Source: Sphingomonas_R sp036387535
Lineage (GTDB): Bacteria > Pseudomonadota > Alphaproteobacteria > Sphingomonadales > Sphingomonadaceae
Assembly (NCBI RefSeq): GCF_036387535.1
Contig: NZ_DASVTO010000073.1
Location: forward strand, 1 to 11,911
Reading direction: 5' to 3'
DNA length: 11,911 nucleotides
Part shown: piece after piece, positions 1 to 6,840 of the stretch
How positions within the stretch are numbered: position 1 is the stretch's first letter
Layout: each line of letters begins with the position of its first letter
Notes under the pieces: model-generated
Told to the model about the DNA's origin: nothing
What the model saw: only the letters and a program-made list of their open reading frames with translations
The model's database searches: none
Translations under genes and position numbers: made by a program

Positions 1-820
1 CGGCATATTTGATCGCGTTTTCAACCAGCGGTTGCAGCAGCAGCGAGGGAAGATAGGCGCGGTCGGCAGGCGGATCGATCCGGAAACTGGTACGCAGCCG
101 ATCCTCGAACCGCATCTTCTCGATTTCCAGATAGAGCTTCAGCGTCTCCACCTCCTGCGCGACCGTCACCTCGCTCGCGGGGTCGTTGACCAGCGTGTAG
201 CGCATGAACGAGGACAGCCGCGACAGCATCGCATTGGCGCGGTCGGTCTGTTTCAGCAGCACGAGCGTGGAGATGGAATTGAGCGTGTTGAACAGGAAAT
301 GCGGGTTGAGCTGGTAGCGCAGCATCGCCAGTTGCGACGTGGTCGCCTGGGTTTCCAGTTGCGAGGCGCGGTCGATTTCCGCCTCCAGCATCAAGTAGAA
401 ATTGATGCCGTAATAGAGCGCGGACCAGGCGACGAGCAGCGCGAAATCGAGGATGATCGCGCCGAAAAACTCCAACCCCTCCGGCATCGCGCCGAAGCGG
501 TAGAAGGTGGCGTGGGCCCAGACCTCGATCGTGGAGAAGATCGCCGAGGCGAGCATCACGATCGGGATCGATACGCCCCAGGTGACGATCGGCCGCTTGT
601 TGATGAGCCGGCGGAAGATCGCCGCCATCAGCAGCGTAAGCGAGAAGCCGGCGGCGGTATCGAGCGCGGTCGGCACGATGAACAGCAGGCCCATCGCATT
701 GGCGATGCCGTTCAGCGATCGCAGCAGGAAATATCCGGTCCAGCCGGCGGACTGGAGGATCCAGAAGGCGCGGTTCTTGTCATCGAAGAAAGGCCGCGCG
801 CCGGGTCGAAAGGATGCCAT
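1..820 (-). CDS. LytS/YehU-type membrane sensor histidine kinase (partial, C-terminus cut by window start)
   Basis: This is a sensor kinase of the His_kinase family (LytS/YehU type), which autophosphorylates on histidine and passes the phosphate to a LytTR regulator. I translated it from the minus strand; 273 codons are present. The first ~145 residues hold about four hydrophobic membrane segments (roughly 23-50, 57-72, 78-98, 117-140). The phosphoacceptor motif NPHFLFNTLNS follows, with His174 encoded at 299-301. The N-box of the ATPase domain, LLLQPLVENAIKYA, lies at the very edge, so the remaining ATP-binding G-boxes are outside the window. The start is the ATG at 818-820. No strong Shine-Dalgarno is visible and the upstream frame stays open, so the start is only moderately sure. 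The gene lies 64 bp downstream of the response regulator and is probably cotranscribed. The stimulus cannot be read from the sequence. Confidence 0.9.
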   Translation of the reverse strand, partial: MASFRPGARPFFDDKNRAFWILQSAGWTGYFLLRSLNGIANAMGLLFIVPTALDTAAGFSLTLLMAAIFRRLINKRPIVTWGVSIPIVMLASAIFSTIEVWAHATFYRFGAMPEGLEFFGAIILDFALLVAWSALYYGINFYLMLEAEIDRASQLETQATTSQLAMLRYQLNPHFLFNTLNSISTLVLLKQTDRANAMLSRLSSFMRYTLVNDPASEVTVAQEVETLKLYLEIEKMRFEDRLRTSFRIDPPADRAYLPSLLLQPLVENAIKYA

Positions 821-884
821 CGGCGGGACGATAGAGGAAAGCGTGCGGGGGGTGAAGGATCTTGGGGGACCGCCGCGCCGGACG

Positions 885-1613
885 TCAGGCGGTGCCGAGG
901 ATGGCGTCGAGCCGGTCGAGATAGCTGGGGCCGACCTGGACACTGGTGCCGTCGGTCAGGACGAGGACCGCAGTGCGGCCCGACCGGCCGATCCGCGCCA
1001 CCCGGTCCGGACGGACGAAGGCGGACCGGTGGACCCGGACGAGCGCGGTGCCGGCCAGCTTGCGTTCGAGATCGGTCATGGTGATGCGCAGCATGTGGCT
1101 GCGTTCCGCGGTGTGGAGCAGGACATAGTCGCGTGCCGCCTCGATCCAGTCGATCCCGGCGATGGGCACCCGGCGGTGGCCGGTACGATCGGGCACCCAG
1201 AGATCGCCGCTCGCCTCCGCCACCGCCAATGGTCCGGGATGACGCGCGCCGCGGCGGACGCGGGCGCGGCCCAGCGCGCGGGCAAGCCGATCCGGATCGA
1301 CCGGTTTCAGAAGATAGTCGGCTGCGTCGACGTCGAACGCGGCGGGCGCATGATGGTCATGCGCGGTGACGAAGATGATTTCGGGACGCGCGTCCGCCGG
1401 CAGCGCGGCCGCGACGCCCAGGCCGTCGAGCCCGGGCATTTCGATATCCAGCAGGACGAGATCGGGCCGGAGCGCGACGATGCGGTCCAGGGCCTCCGCA
1501 CCATCGCCGGCGCGGCCGACCATCACGACGCCGTCCATCCGGCCGAGCAGGGCTTCCAGCCGATCGAGCGCCAGCGATTCGTCGTCGGCGAGCAGGATGC
1601 GGAGTGCGGTCAT
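885..1613 (-). CDS. LytTR-family response regulator
   Basis: A 242-residue two-component regulator. The N-terminal receiver domain (about 4-118) has the acidic pair Asp10-Asp11, the phosphoacceptor Asp56 in LVLLDIEMPGLDG, Thr83 and the conserved Lys103 in YLLKPVD. A linker leads to a LytTR DNA-binding domain (about 135-240), with typical features such as IDWIEAARDYVLLHT and LVRVHRSAFV. LytTR domains bind promoter DNA through beta strands, not a helix-turn-helix. The ATG at 1611-1613 has AAGG at 1620-1623, six bases upstream, which supports this start. The gene lies 63 bp after the GGDEF-EAL gene and 64 bp before the histidine kinase, all on one strand, so it pairs with that kinase and may share a transcript with the c-di-GMP gene. 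The target promoters are unknown. Confidence 0.93.
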   Translation of the reverse strand: MTALRILLADDESLALDRLEALLGRMDGVVMVGRAGDGAEALDRIVALRPDLVLLDIEMPGLDGLGVAAALPADARPEIIFVTAHDHHAPAAFDVDAADYLLKPVDPDRLARALGRARVRRGARHPGPLAVAEASGDLWVPDRTGHRRVPIAGIDWIEAARDYVLLHTAERSHMLRITMTDLERKLAGTALVRVHRSAFVRPDRVARIGRSGRTAVLVLTDGTSVQVGPSYLDRLDAILGTA

Positions 1614-1676
1614 GCGCGACCTTGTACCTTGGGAACGGGGCAGGTCCAGAGCAGCGCGGCGGCGGTCCGGAGGCCC

Positions 1677-4004
1677 TCAGGCGGTCAGACGTCGCCGTTC
1701 GGCCACCAGCGGCAGCGTGTCTTCGTGCCACATCGGCTTGCCGAACAGATAGCCTTGCAGTTTGTGGCAGCCGAAATCGCGCATGCGTTCGAGATCGGCC
1801 GAAGTTTCGATCCCCTCCGCCGTGATCTGCATCCGGAAGCTGTTGGCCAGCGAGACGATCGCGCCGATGATCGCGTTCGTCTCCGATTTTGTCGCGGCAT
1901 CGCGCACGAACGAACCATCGATCTTCAGCGTGTGAAAAATCGTCTTGTTGAGATAGCCGAGCGAGGAATAGCCCGTGCCGAAATCATCGAGCGCGATGCC
2001 GACGCCGATCGCGCGCAGCCGGCGCAGGACGTCCAGCGAACCGTCGCTGTCGCCCATGAACACGCCTTCGGTGACCTCCAGTTCCAGCCGGTCGGGTTGC
2101 AGCCCCGCCCGGAACAGCGCGTCGCCAACGGCATGCGGCAAAGTCGGATCGAGCAACTGGCGTGGAGAGACGTTGACCGACACGGCCATGCCGTCCGGCC
2201 AGGCGGCGGCGTCGCGGCACGCCTGCTGCATCACCCAGGCGCCGATCGTGCCGATCAGCCGCATATCCTCCGCCAGCGGGATGAAGACGGACGGCGGAAC
2301 CGTCCCGCGTTGCGGATGGTGCCAGCGCAGCAGCGCTTCGAACCCGATCAGGTCCAATGTCGTGGCCGATACGATCGGTTGATAGGCAATGCGGAATTGA
2401 CCGCGATCCAGCGCCTTGCGCAGATCCTGTTCCAGCCGCAGCTGCGCCTCCGCCTCATGCTGCATCCTGGCATCGAACAGGCGGAAGGTGCCGCGGCCGT
2501 GATTCTTGGCCTCGTAGAGCGCGAGATCGGCCTTCAGCAGCAGGTCGTCGATGGACACGCCATCGGCCGGCGCAAAGGCGCACCCGATGCTGACGCCGAT
2601 CCGGATCTCGCCCTTGTCGAAGAGAAAGGGTTCGGCGATCGCATCGATGATGGCGTCGGCCAGCCTTTCCACCGATGCGATATCGCGGCCGTTGGACAGC
2701 ACGAGCGCGAATTCGTCGCCGCCGACCCGCCCGATCTGCCCAAGGGGCCCGACCTCCGCCTTCAGGCGCTGGGCGACCGTGCGCAGCACGGCATCGCCCA
2801 CCGAATGCCCGAACGTGTCGTTGACGGGCTTGAACCCATCGAGATCGAGGAACAGGATCGCGCAGGGTTGATCCGTCCGCTCCGCCATGGCAATCCCGTC
2901 GGCCAGGATTTCGCGCAGGCGCTGGCGATTGGGGAGGCCGGTCAGCACGTCCGTACTGGCCAGTTGCGTCAATCGATCCTGGCCGCGGCGGAAGTCGGTG
3001 ACGTCGGTTCCCACACCGCGGAAGCCGTGGCAGCCGCCATCGGCATCGACGATCGGACTGCCCGAAAGCGAGATCCAGCGCGGGCCGGCGGGCGTCGCGA
3101 CTTCCACTTCCAGATTGCTGAACGGCTGGCGCGCGTCGATGTTGGTGCCAAGCCGCACGTCGCAGCCGAGCACGACCGGCAGGGATTGCCCGATCAGCTG
3201 GCTGGTCGAACGGCCGAGCAGCACGCAAATCCGCGGGCTGACATAGACGAGCCGATTGTCGGCATCGATCTGCCACAGCCAGCCGACGCCCTGATCCTCA
3301 TATTCCTTCAGCAACATGCCGATCGATTCGCGGGCCTCGCGTTCACGGTCGGCGATGGCATGTTGCAGCCGGACCATGCGCGCGGCGGTCACGCCGCCGA
3401 TCAGGAGCGTCGCGCAAAAGACGGGAAGGAGGGCGAGCAGCCCGGCCGGCAGCGCCGCACCATGTGAGAGCAGCATCCAGAGCAGTCCGCTGCCAAGCAG
3501 CGCCGCCCAGACGATCGCGGCGGCCGGAACCAAGGCCAGCAGGACCGATCCCGCCAGCATCGTCACCATCGCGACAGCCAGCAGCGGCAGGACATGGCCC
3601 GGCGGGTTCCTGTCCCCCACCAGCAGCGGCAGCGCCGCCCAGACAGCGGCGTGGATGCCGTTTTCCAGCACCACCAGCCCGCGCGATCGCAGGACGAGTT
3701 TTGCAAAGGCGCGGTTGCCGCGGCGGCGCAGCAGGATCACCAGCCAGTTCGCGGCAACGACGGCTACGCCCCAGCCGGCCATCCGTTCGGCCTGCATGCC
3801 ACCGTCGAGCGCCCAGAGCAGGGTGAGCATGCAGACGATGCTGATCCCGCCGAGCCATGTCGTGTTGCGCGCCAGGCTTTCGGCGGTCGCGGCATCGAGC
3901 CCGCGCAGGCGATGGCGATCAGCGTTCGACCGCCCGCGCGCGACGTCGGGAGAGACCGCCTGCGCGGGCGCCAAGCGTTCGGTCGTGATCGGTTGGTAGA
4001 ACAT
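1677..4004 (-). CDS. Membrane PAS-GGDEF-EAL protein (dual c-di-GMP cyclase/phosphodiesterase)
   Basis: A 775-residue inner-membrane protein of cyclic-di-GMP turnover. Residues ~50-205 contain about six hydrophobic segments forming an unassigned membrane sensor region. A PAS domain follows (~235-340, ending in GVGTDVTDF), then GGDEF (~341-510), then EAL (~520-770). The cyclase signature GGDEF is intact at 428-432, with DLDGFKPVNDTFGH before it. The phosphodiesterase also looks complete: Glu556 of EALLRW, Asn611, Glu643 of ELEVTE, Asp673-Asp674 in DDFGTGYSS, Lys694, Glu730 and Gln750. Both reactions are therefore possible from sequence; which one dominates cannot be told. The RxxD inhibitory site normally placed before GGDEF is absent (Gly419 and Gly422 at those positions). 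The start ATG (4002-4004) has only a weak, close AGG upstream. It lies 73 bp after the soluble cyclase gene. Confidence 0.95.
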   Translation of the reverse strand: MFYQPITTERLAPAQAVSPDVARGRSNADRHRLRGLDAATAESLARNTTWLGGISIVCMLTLLWALDGGMQAERMAGWGVAVVAANWLVILLRRRGNRAFAKLVLRSRGLVVLENGIHAAVWAALPLLVGDRNPPGHVLPLLAVAMVTMLAGSVLLALVPAAAIVWAALLGSGLLWMLLSHGAALPAGLLALLPVFCATLLIGGVTAARMVRLQHAIADREREARESIGMLLKEYEDQGVGWLWQIDADNRLVYVSPRICVLLGRSTSQLIGQSLPVVLGCDVRLGTNIDARQPFSNLEVEVATPAGPRWISLSGSPIVDADGGCHGFRGVGTDVTDFRRGQDRLTQLASTDVLTGLPNRQRLREILADGIAMAERTDQPCAILFLDLDGFKPVNDTFGHSVGDAVLRTVAQRLKAEVGPLGQIGRVGGDEFALVLSNGRDIASVERLADAIIDAIAEPFLFDKGEIRIGVSIGCAFAPADGVSIDDLLLKADLALYEAKNHGRGTFRLFDARMQHEAEAQLRLEQDLRKALDRGQFRIAYQPIVSATTLDLIGFEALLRWHHPQRGTVPPSVFIPLAEDMRLIGTIGAWVMQQACRDAAAWPDGMAVSVNVSPRQLLDPTLPHAVGDALFRAGLQPDRLELEVTEGVFMGDSDGSLDVLRRLRAIGVGIALDDFGTGYSSLGYLNKTIFHTLKIDGSFVRDAATKSETNAIIGAIVSLANSFRMQITAEGIETSADLERMRDFGCHKLQGYLFGKPMWHEDTLPLVAERRRLTA

Positions 4005-4077
4005 GAACCTGCTTGGACACGGGGCGCCGGGTACCGTGGTAGCGTGCAGGGTTTTACGACGGGTTAATCACACAGGA

Positions 4078-5067
4078 TCAATCCTGATCAATCTCAACGA
4101 CCACGCGGTCGCGCCCCTCGTTCTTCGCGCGGTACAGCGCCTTGTCCGCGCGTTTCAGCATCGCCGACGCGGTTCCGCGCGGCCGCAGCGTCGCGACGCC
4201 GGCGGAAAAGCTGACCCGGCCGAGCCGGCGGCCGGTCGCCGCGATCTTGATATTGCGTTCCGCAACGGATTGCCGGATCGCGTCGACCCGCGCCGCCGCC
4301 TCTTCCAGCGTGGCGTTGGCGAACAGCACGACGAACTCCTCTCCGCCATAGCGCGAGACGAAGGCGTCGCCGGCGGTGCCGAGCGCGGTGGCGATCATCT
4401 TGATGACCTCGTCGCCGATATGATGGCCGTGCTCGTCGTTGACACGCTTGAAATGGTCGATGTCGCAGATCGCGACCGCCAGCGGGGTGCCGGCTTCGCG
4501 TGCGCCGTCACAGGCGGCGGTCATGCGGATATCGAGCGCGCGGCGGTTGGGCAGGCCAGTCAGCGGATCGCTATCGGCGATCTGGCGCACTTCGGTCAGC
4601 TTGGTCCGCAGGCTGTCCAGTTCGACGCTGTTGCGGCGGAGATGGTCGCTGGCGTCGCGACTGCGGTCGATCATCATCCGGGTGAGCGCCACCAGTTCCC
4701 GAACCGTGTCCCCGTTCCGCCCGCCATTGGAAAGCGATGCGGCCTCGCCAGCCAGGGCATCGCTGTAATCCTGCGCCGCGCGGCCATTATCCTCGATGAT
4801 CCCGGTGATGCGGTGCAGGCATGCGGTCGCATCGTCCGCGATGCGCTGCAGCGCGTCGGCGGAAATGGGTGGGGTATCGCGCCCCGCCAGTTCATCGAGC
4901 GCCTCGACCGTCAGCGATCCGTGCCGCGCGATCAGATCATCGACCGCCGCCCTGTGCTCAGGCTGCGGATCGGTCAGATAGCGATGGCATAACGCGTAGT
5001 TGGACGGCGACAGATCCAGCCCCTGCGCCATCAGCATGGTGCCGATGCGAGCAAGCAACGGGTCCAT
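4078..5067 (-). CDS. Soluble GGDEF diguanylate cyclase
   Basis: A 329-residue cytoplasmic diguanylate cyclase that makes c-di-GMP from two GTP. The N-terminal ~160 residues are a helical region without a membrane segment (begins MDPLLARIGTML, contains NYALCHRYL), of a type I recognise from alphaproteobacterial cyclases but which has no assigned ligand. A likely coiled coil (~125-165) leads into the GGDEF domain (~165-325) with DPLTGLPNRRALD, CDIDHFKRVNDEHGH and the active site GGEEF at 241-245. The RxxD product-inhibition site is missing. The frame is open for 65 more codons upstream to an ATG at 5262, but that extension resembles nothing known. The chosen ATG (5065-5067) has GAAGAG about six bases upstream and fits the normal N-terminus. 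The preceding 283 bp are non-coding, so it probably has its own promoter. Confidence 0.92.
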   Translation of the reverse strand: MDPLLARIGTMLMAQGLDLSPSNYALCHRYLTDPQPEHRAAVDDLIARHGSLTVEALDELAGRDTPPISADALQRIADDATACLHRITGIIEDNGRAAQDYSDALAGEAASLSNGGRNGDTVRELVALTRMMIDRSRDASDHLRRNSVELDSLRTKLTEVRQIADSDPLTGLPNRRALDIRMTAACDGAREAGTPLAVAICDIDHFKRVNDEHGHHIGDEVIKMIATALGTAGDAFVSRYGGEEFVVLFANATLEEAAARVDAIRQSVAERNIKIAATGRRLGRVSFSAGVATLRPRGTASAMLKRADKALYRAKNEGRDRVVVEIDQD

Positions 5068-5350
5068 GCCTGACTCTTCAACGCGCGTCTGTGCGACCAC
5101 CGATATCTCTCCGGTTCCATATCGATGGGCGCGGCAAGCAGCCGCGAGCCCAACAATTATTTCCACTAAAGGGGCATAACGCGCTGTCAATTGCAGGTTG
5201 TCAGATGATGCACCAAAACGCTGCTGCGTATCGGCCAATCGAGCCCTTTGCAGGACCAGCAAACCGGATGCGCTGGTGCCAAGGTCGATGCCGTCTGCAC
5301 TTAGGGTGCAAAAATAATGTTCTTTTTCAAGTGTCTCGATGAGCCACTGT
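5068..5350. other. Intergenic region, 283 bp, no supported gene
   Basis: This stretch lies between the end of the dioxygenase gene and the start of the diguanylate cyclase. It is visibly more AT-rich than its surroundings around 5300-5335. I see a TTGACA hexamer on the minus strand at 5190-5185, and a short inverted repeat TGCAC-5nt-GTGCA at 5296-5310 flanked by A and T runs. No clear Rho-independent terminator for the upstream gene is visible. The minus-strand frame is open through part of it, but it has no recognisable protein features. Confidence 0.6.
5185..5190 (-). promoter_or_regulatory. Candidate -35 hexamer TTGACA upstream of the diguanylate cyclase
   Basis: A perfect TTGACA lies about 118 bases before the cyclase ATG on the minus strand. 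No good -10 stands at the usual spacing: TAGTGG falls at 16 bases, while the better AATAAT is 23 bases away. It is a weak candidate based only on the hexamer and its place in an intergenic region. Confidence 0.25.
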
Positions 5351-6034
5351 TCAGGCGTCGGCCCAGCGACGGAGCAAGTTATGATAGAGACCGGTCAGGC
5401 GGACAACGCGATCGTCGCCGGCGCCCAACGTCGCGCCGAGCGCCTGGATGGTCTGATCGAGATCGAACAGCATCTGCCGCGCGGCCGGGTCCCGCACCAT
5501 GGATTGAATCCAGAAGAAGGCCGCGAAGCGGGTGCCGCGCGTGACGGGTTCGACGCGGTGCAGGGTGGAGGCGGGGTAGAGCAGCATGTGCCCGGCCGGC
5601 AGCTTGATCCGGTGATCGGTCAGCCCCTGGTCGACCACCAGCTCGCCACCGTCATAGCTGTCTGGATCGGCCAGGAACAGGGTGGCGGACAGATCGGACC
5701 GGATGCGGAAATCCGTCCCGCGGCGAATGCGGATCGCGCTGTCGACATGCGTCCCGAACGCCTCGCCGCCCGCATAGGCGTTGAACAGCGGCGGATAGAC
5801 CTTGAGCGGAAGCGCGGCGGCGACGAATCGCGGTGCGCGGCCGAGCGCGTCCAGGATTCGCGTGCCGAGCTCCATGGCGACCGGTGCGTCCTCCGGCAAC
5901 TGGCGGTTGCGCTTGGCCAGGGCGGACTGCGTACCGGAGGTGACATTGCCATCCACCCAGTCGGCGGTGGCGAGGCGATCGGTGATGGCGGCGACCTCCG
6001 CCGCGGTCAGGACATCGGGGATGACGATCATCAT
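5351..6034 (-). CDS. piuC: PiuC/YbiX-family Fe(II)/2-oxoglutarate-dependent dioxygenase (PKHD-type hydroxylase)
   Basis: A 227-residue cytoplasmic oxygenase, the usual full length of the PKHD-type hydroxylase family. The iron-binding facial triad is visible as His96 and Asp98 in GTHVDSAI and His159 in STLHRVEPVT. Arg169 in GTRFAAFFW is the expected 2-oxoglutarate-binding arginine. The substrate of this family is not established. In E. coli and Pseudomonas the homologues YbiX and PiuC are encoded beside the siderophore receptors Fiu and PiuA, and mutations there alter uptake of siderophore-linked cephalosporins. Here the ATG overlaps the TGA of the Sel1 gene as ATGA at 6031-6034, which indicates translational coupling. 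A second ATG follows directly and could also be used. The gene is the last of the receptor operon. Confidence 0.94.
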   Translation of the reverse strand: MMIVIPDVLTAAEVAAITDRLATADWVDGNVTSGTQSALAKRNRQLPEDAPVAMELGTRILDALGRAPRFVAAALPLKVYPPLFNAYAGGEAFGTHVDSAIRIRRGTDFRIRSDLSATLFLADPDSYDGGELVVDQGLTDHRIKLPAGHMLLYPASTLHRVEPVTRGTRFAAFFWIQSMVRDPAARQMLFDLDQTIQALGATLGAGDDRVVRLTGLYHNLLRRWADA

Positions 6035-6840
6035 CCCGCACCGTCCCGGAACAGGGCGGCGGCGTCAACCAGCGCGGGCTGGTCGGTCGCGATCAGCCAC
6101 AGGGCCGCCTGTGCGCGGAAGCGGGCGTTGCCGCCGGCGGCGGCGCGTTCGAGCCAGGGGAGCGCGCCAGCGATGTCGCCGGCACCGACGCGCATGCGGG
6201 CATGATTGAACTGCCCCCGAAAATCGCCGCCTTCCGCCGCGATCCGGTAGCAGCGCGCGGCTTCGCCCAGATCACGGGACACGACCCAGCCATCTTCATG
6301 GAAGCTGCCGACGAAATTGGCGGCCTTGGCATTGCCCATGTCCGCGGCGCGGCCGAACCAGGCGAGCGCCAGCGCGCGATCCAGCGGCACGCCGTCGCCC
6401 AACGCCAGCAACGTACCATAATTATACATGCCCCAGTCGAGCCCGCGTTCGGCGGCGGCGCGATACCACTGCGCCGCCAGCGTCTTGTCGACCGGTGTTC
6501 CCCAGCCGAGATCATAGCAGCGGCCGACCATGTTGATCGCAACCAGATGGCCCGCCCGCGCCGCGGTGGCGAACAGACGGAAGGCGGCGGGCGGGTCGGC
6601 CGGAAGATCGCGCCCGTCGAGCAGCATCTGCGCCAGCACCGCCTGCGCCTCTGCCACACCGGCGTCCGCGGCCGCGCGGATCAGGGCGACCCGCGCTGCG
6701 GCCGGGCCCGCCAGGATCGCCGCGAGATCGGCGGCGCCCAGCGCGTTCAGCGCGTCGAGATCGGCCGGTGCGTCCAAGCGATGCTCAATAGCGGAAACTG
6801 AGCGTCGCGAAGGCGGACCGGCCGGGTGCGATGCTGGCAT
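6031..6840 (-). CDS. Sel1/TPR-like repeat protein of the iron-uptake operon
   Basis: A protein of up to 269 residues built from about five Sel1-type repeats of ~36 residues (~61-96, 97-132, 133-168, 169-204, 205-237), with patterns such as AAQWYRAAAERG and ALAWFGRAADMGN. Sel1 repeats form helical solenoids that bind other proteins. I see no signal peptide or membrane segment. Comparable proteins sit beside piuC in Pseudomonas (PA4516 next to PA4515), so a role in iron uptake is inferred from context; the molecular role is unknown. The ATG at 6838-6840 overlaps the receptor gene by 56 bp. The first ~20 residues are low in family character, so a later non-ATG start (TTG at 6775-6777, or an ATT at 6787-6789 that overlaps the receptor stop) is possible. 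The 3' end overlaps piuC by four bases. Confidence 0.85.
   Translation of the reverse strand: MPASHPAGPPSRRSVSAIEHRLDAPADLDALNALGAADLAAILAGPAAARVALIRAAADAGVAEAQAVLAQMLLDGRDLPADPPAAFRLFATAARAGHLVAINMVGRCYDLGWGTPVDKTLAAQWYRAAAERGLDWGMYNYGTLLALGDGVPLDRALALAWFGRAADMGNAKAANFVGSFHEDGWVVSRDLGEAARCYRIAAEGGDFRGQFNHARMRVGAGDIAGALPWLERAAAGGNARFRAQAALWLIATDQPALVDAAALFRDGAG

Noticed and set aside
2455..3276. A 273-codon minus-strand frame inside the GGDEF-EAL gene
   Set aside because: It is another frame of the same strand as a clearly functional protein and is arginine-rich without motifs.
507..3467. A 986-codon open frame on the plus strand
   Set aside because: It lies antisense to the regulator and the GGDEF-EAL gene, has low-complexity charged composition (many Asp, Arg, Gln, His, Ala), no domain, and is explained by GC-rich third positions of the true genes.
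4073..4086. CAGGAT-CA-ATCCTG palindrome at the end of the cyclase gene
   Set aside because: It spans the stop codon with a two-base loop and no T-run, so neither terminator nor operator can be supported.
5068..5262. 65-codon extension of the diguanylate cyclase
   Set aside because: It has no similarity to the family N-terminus, while the ATG at 5067 begins the expected MDPLLARIG segment with a nearby purine-rich site.
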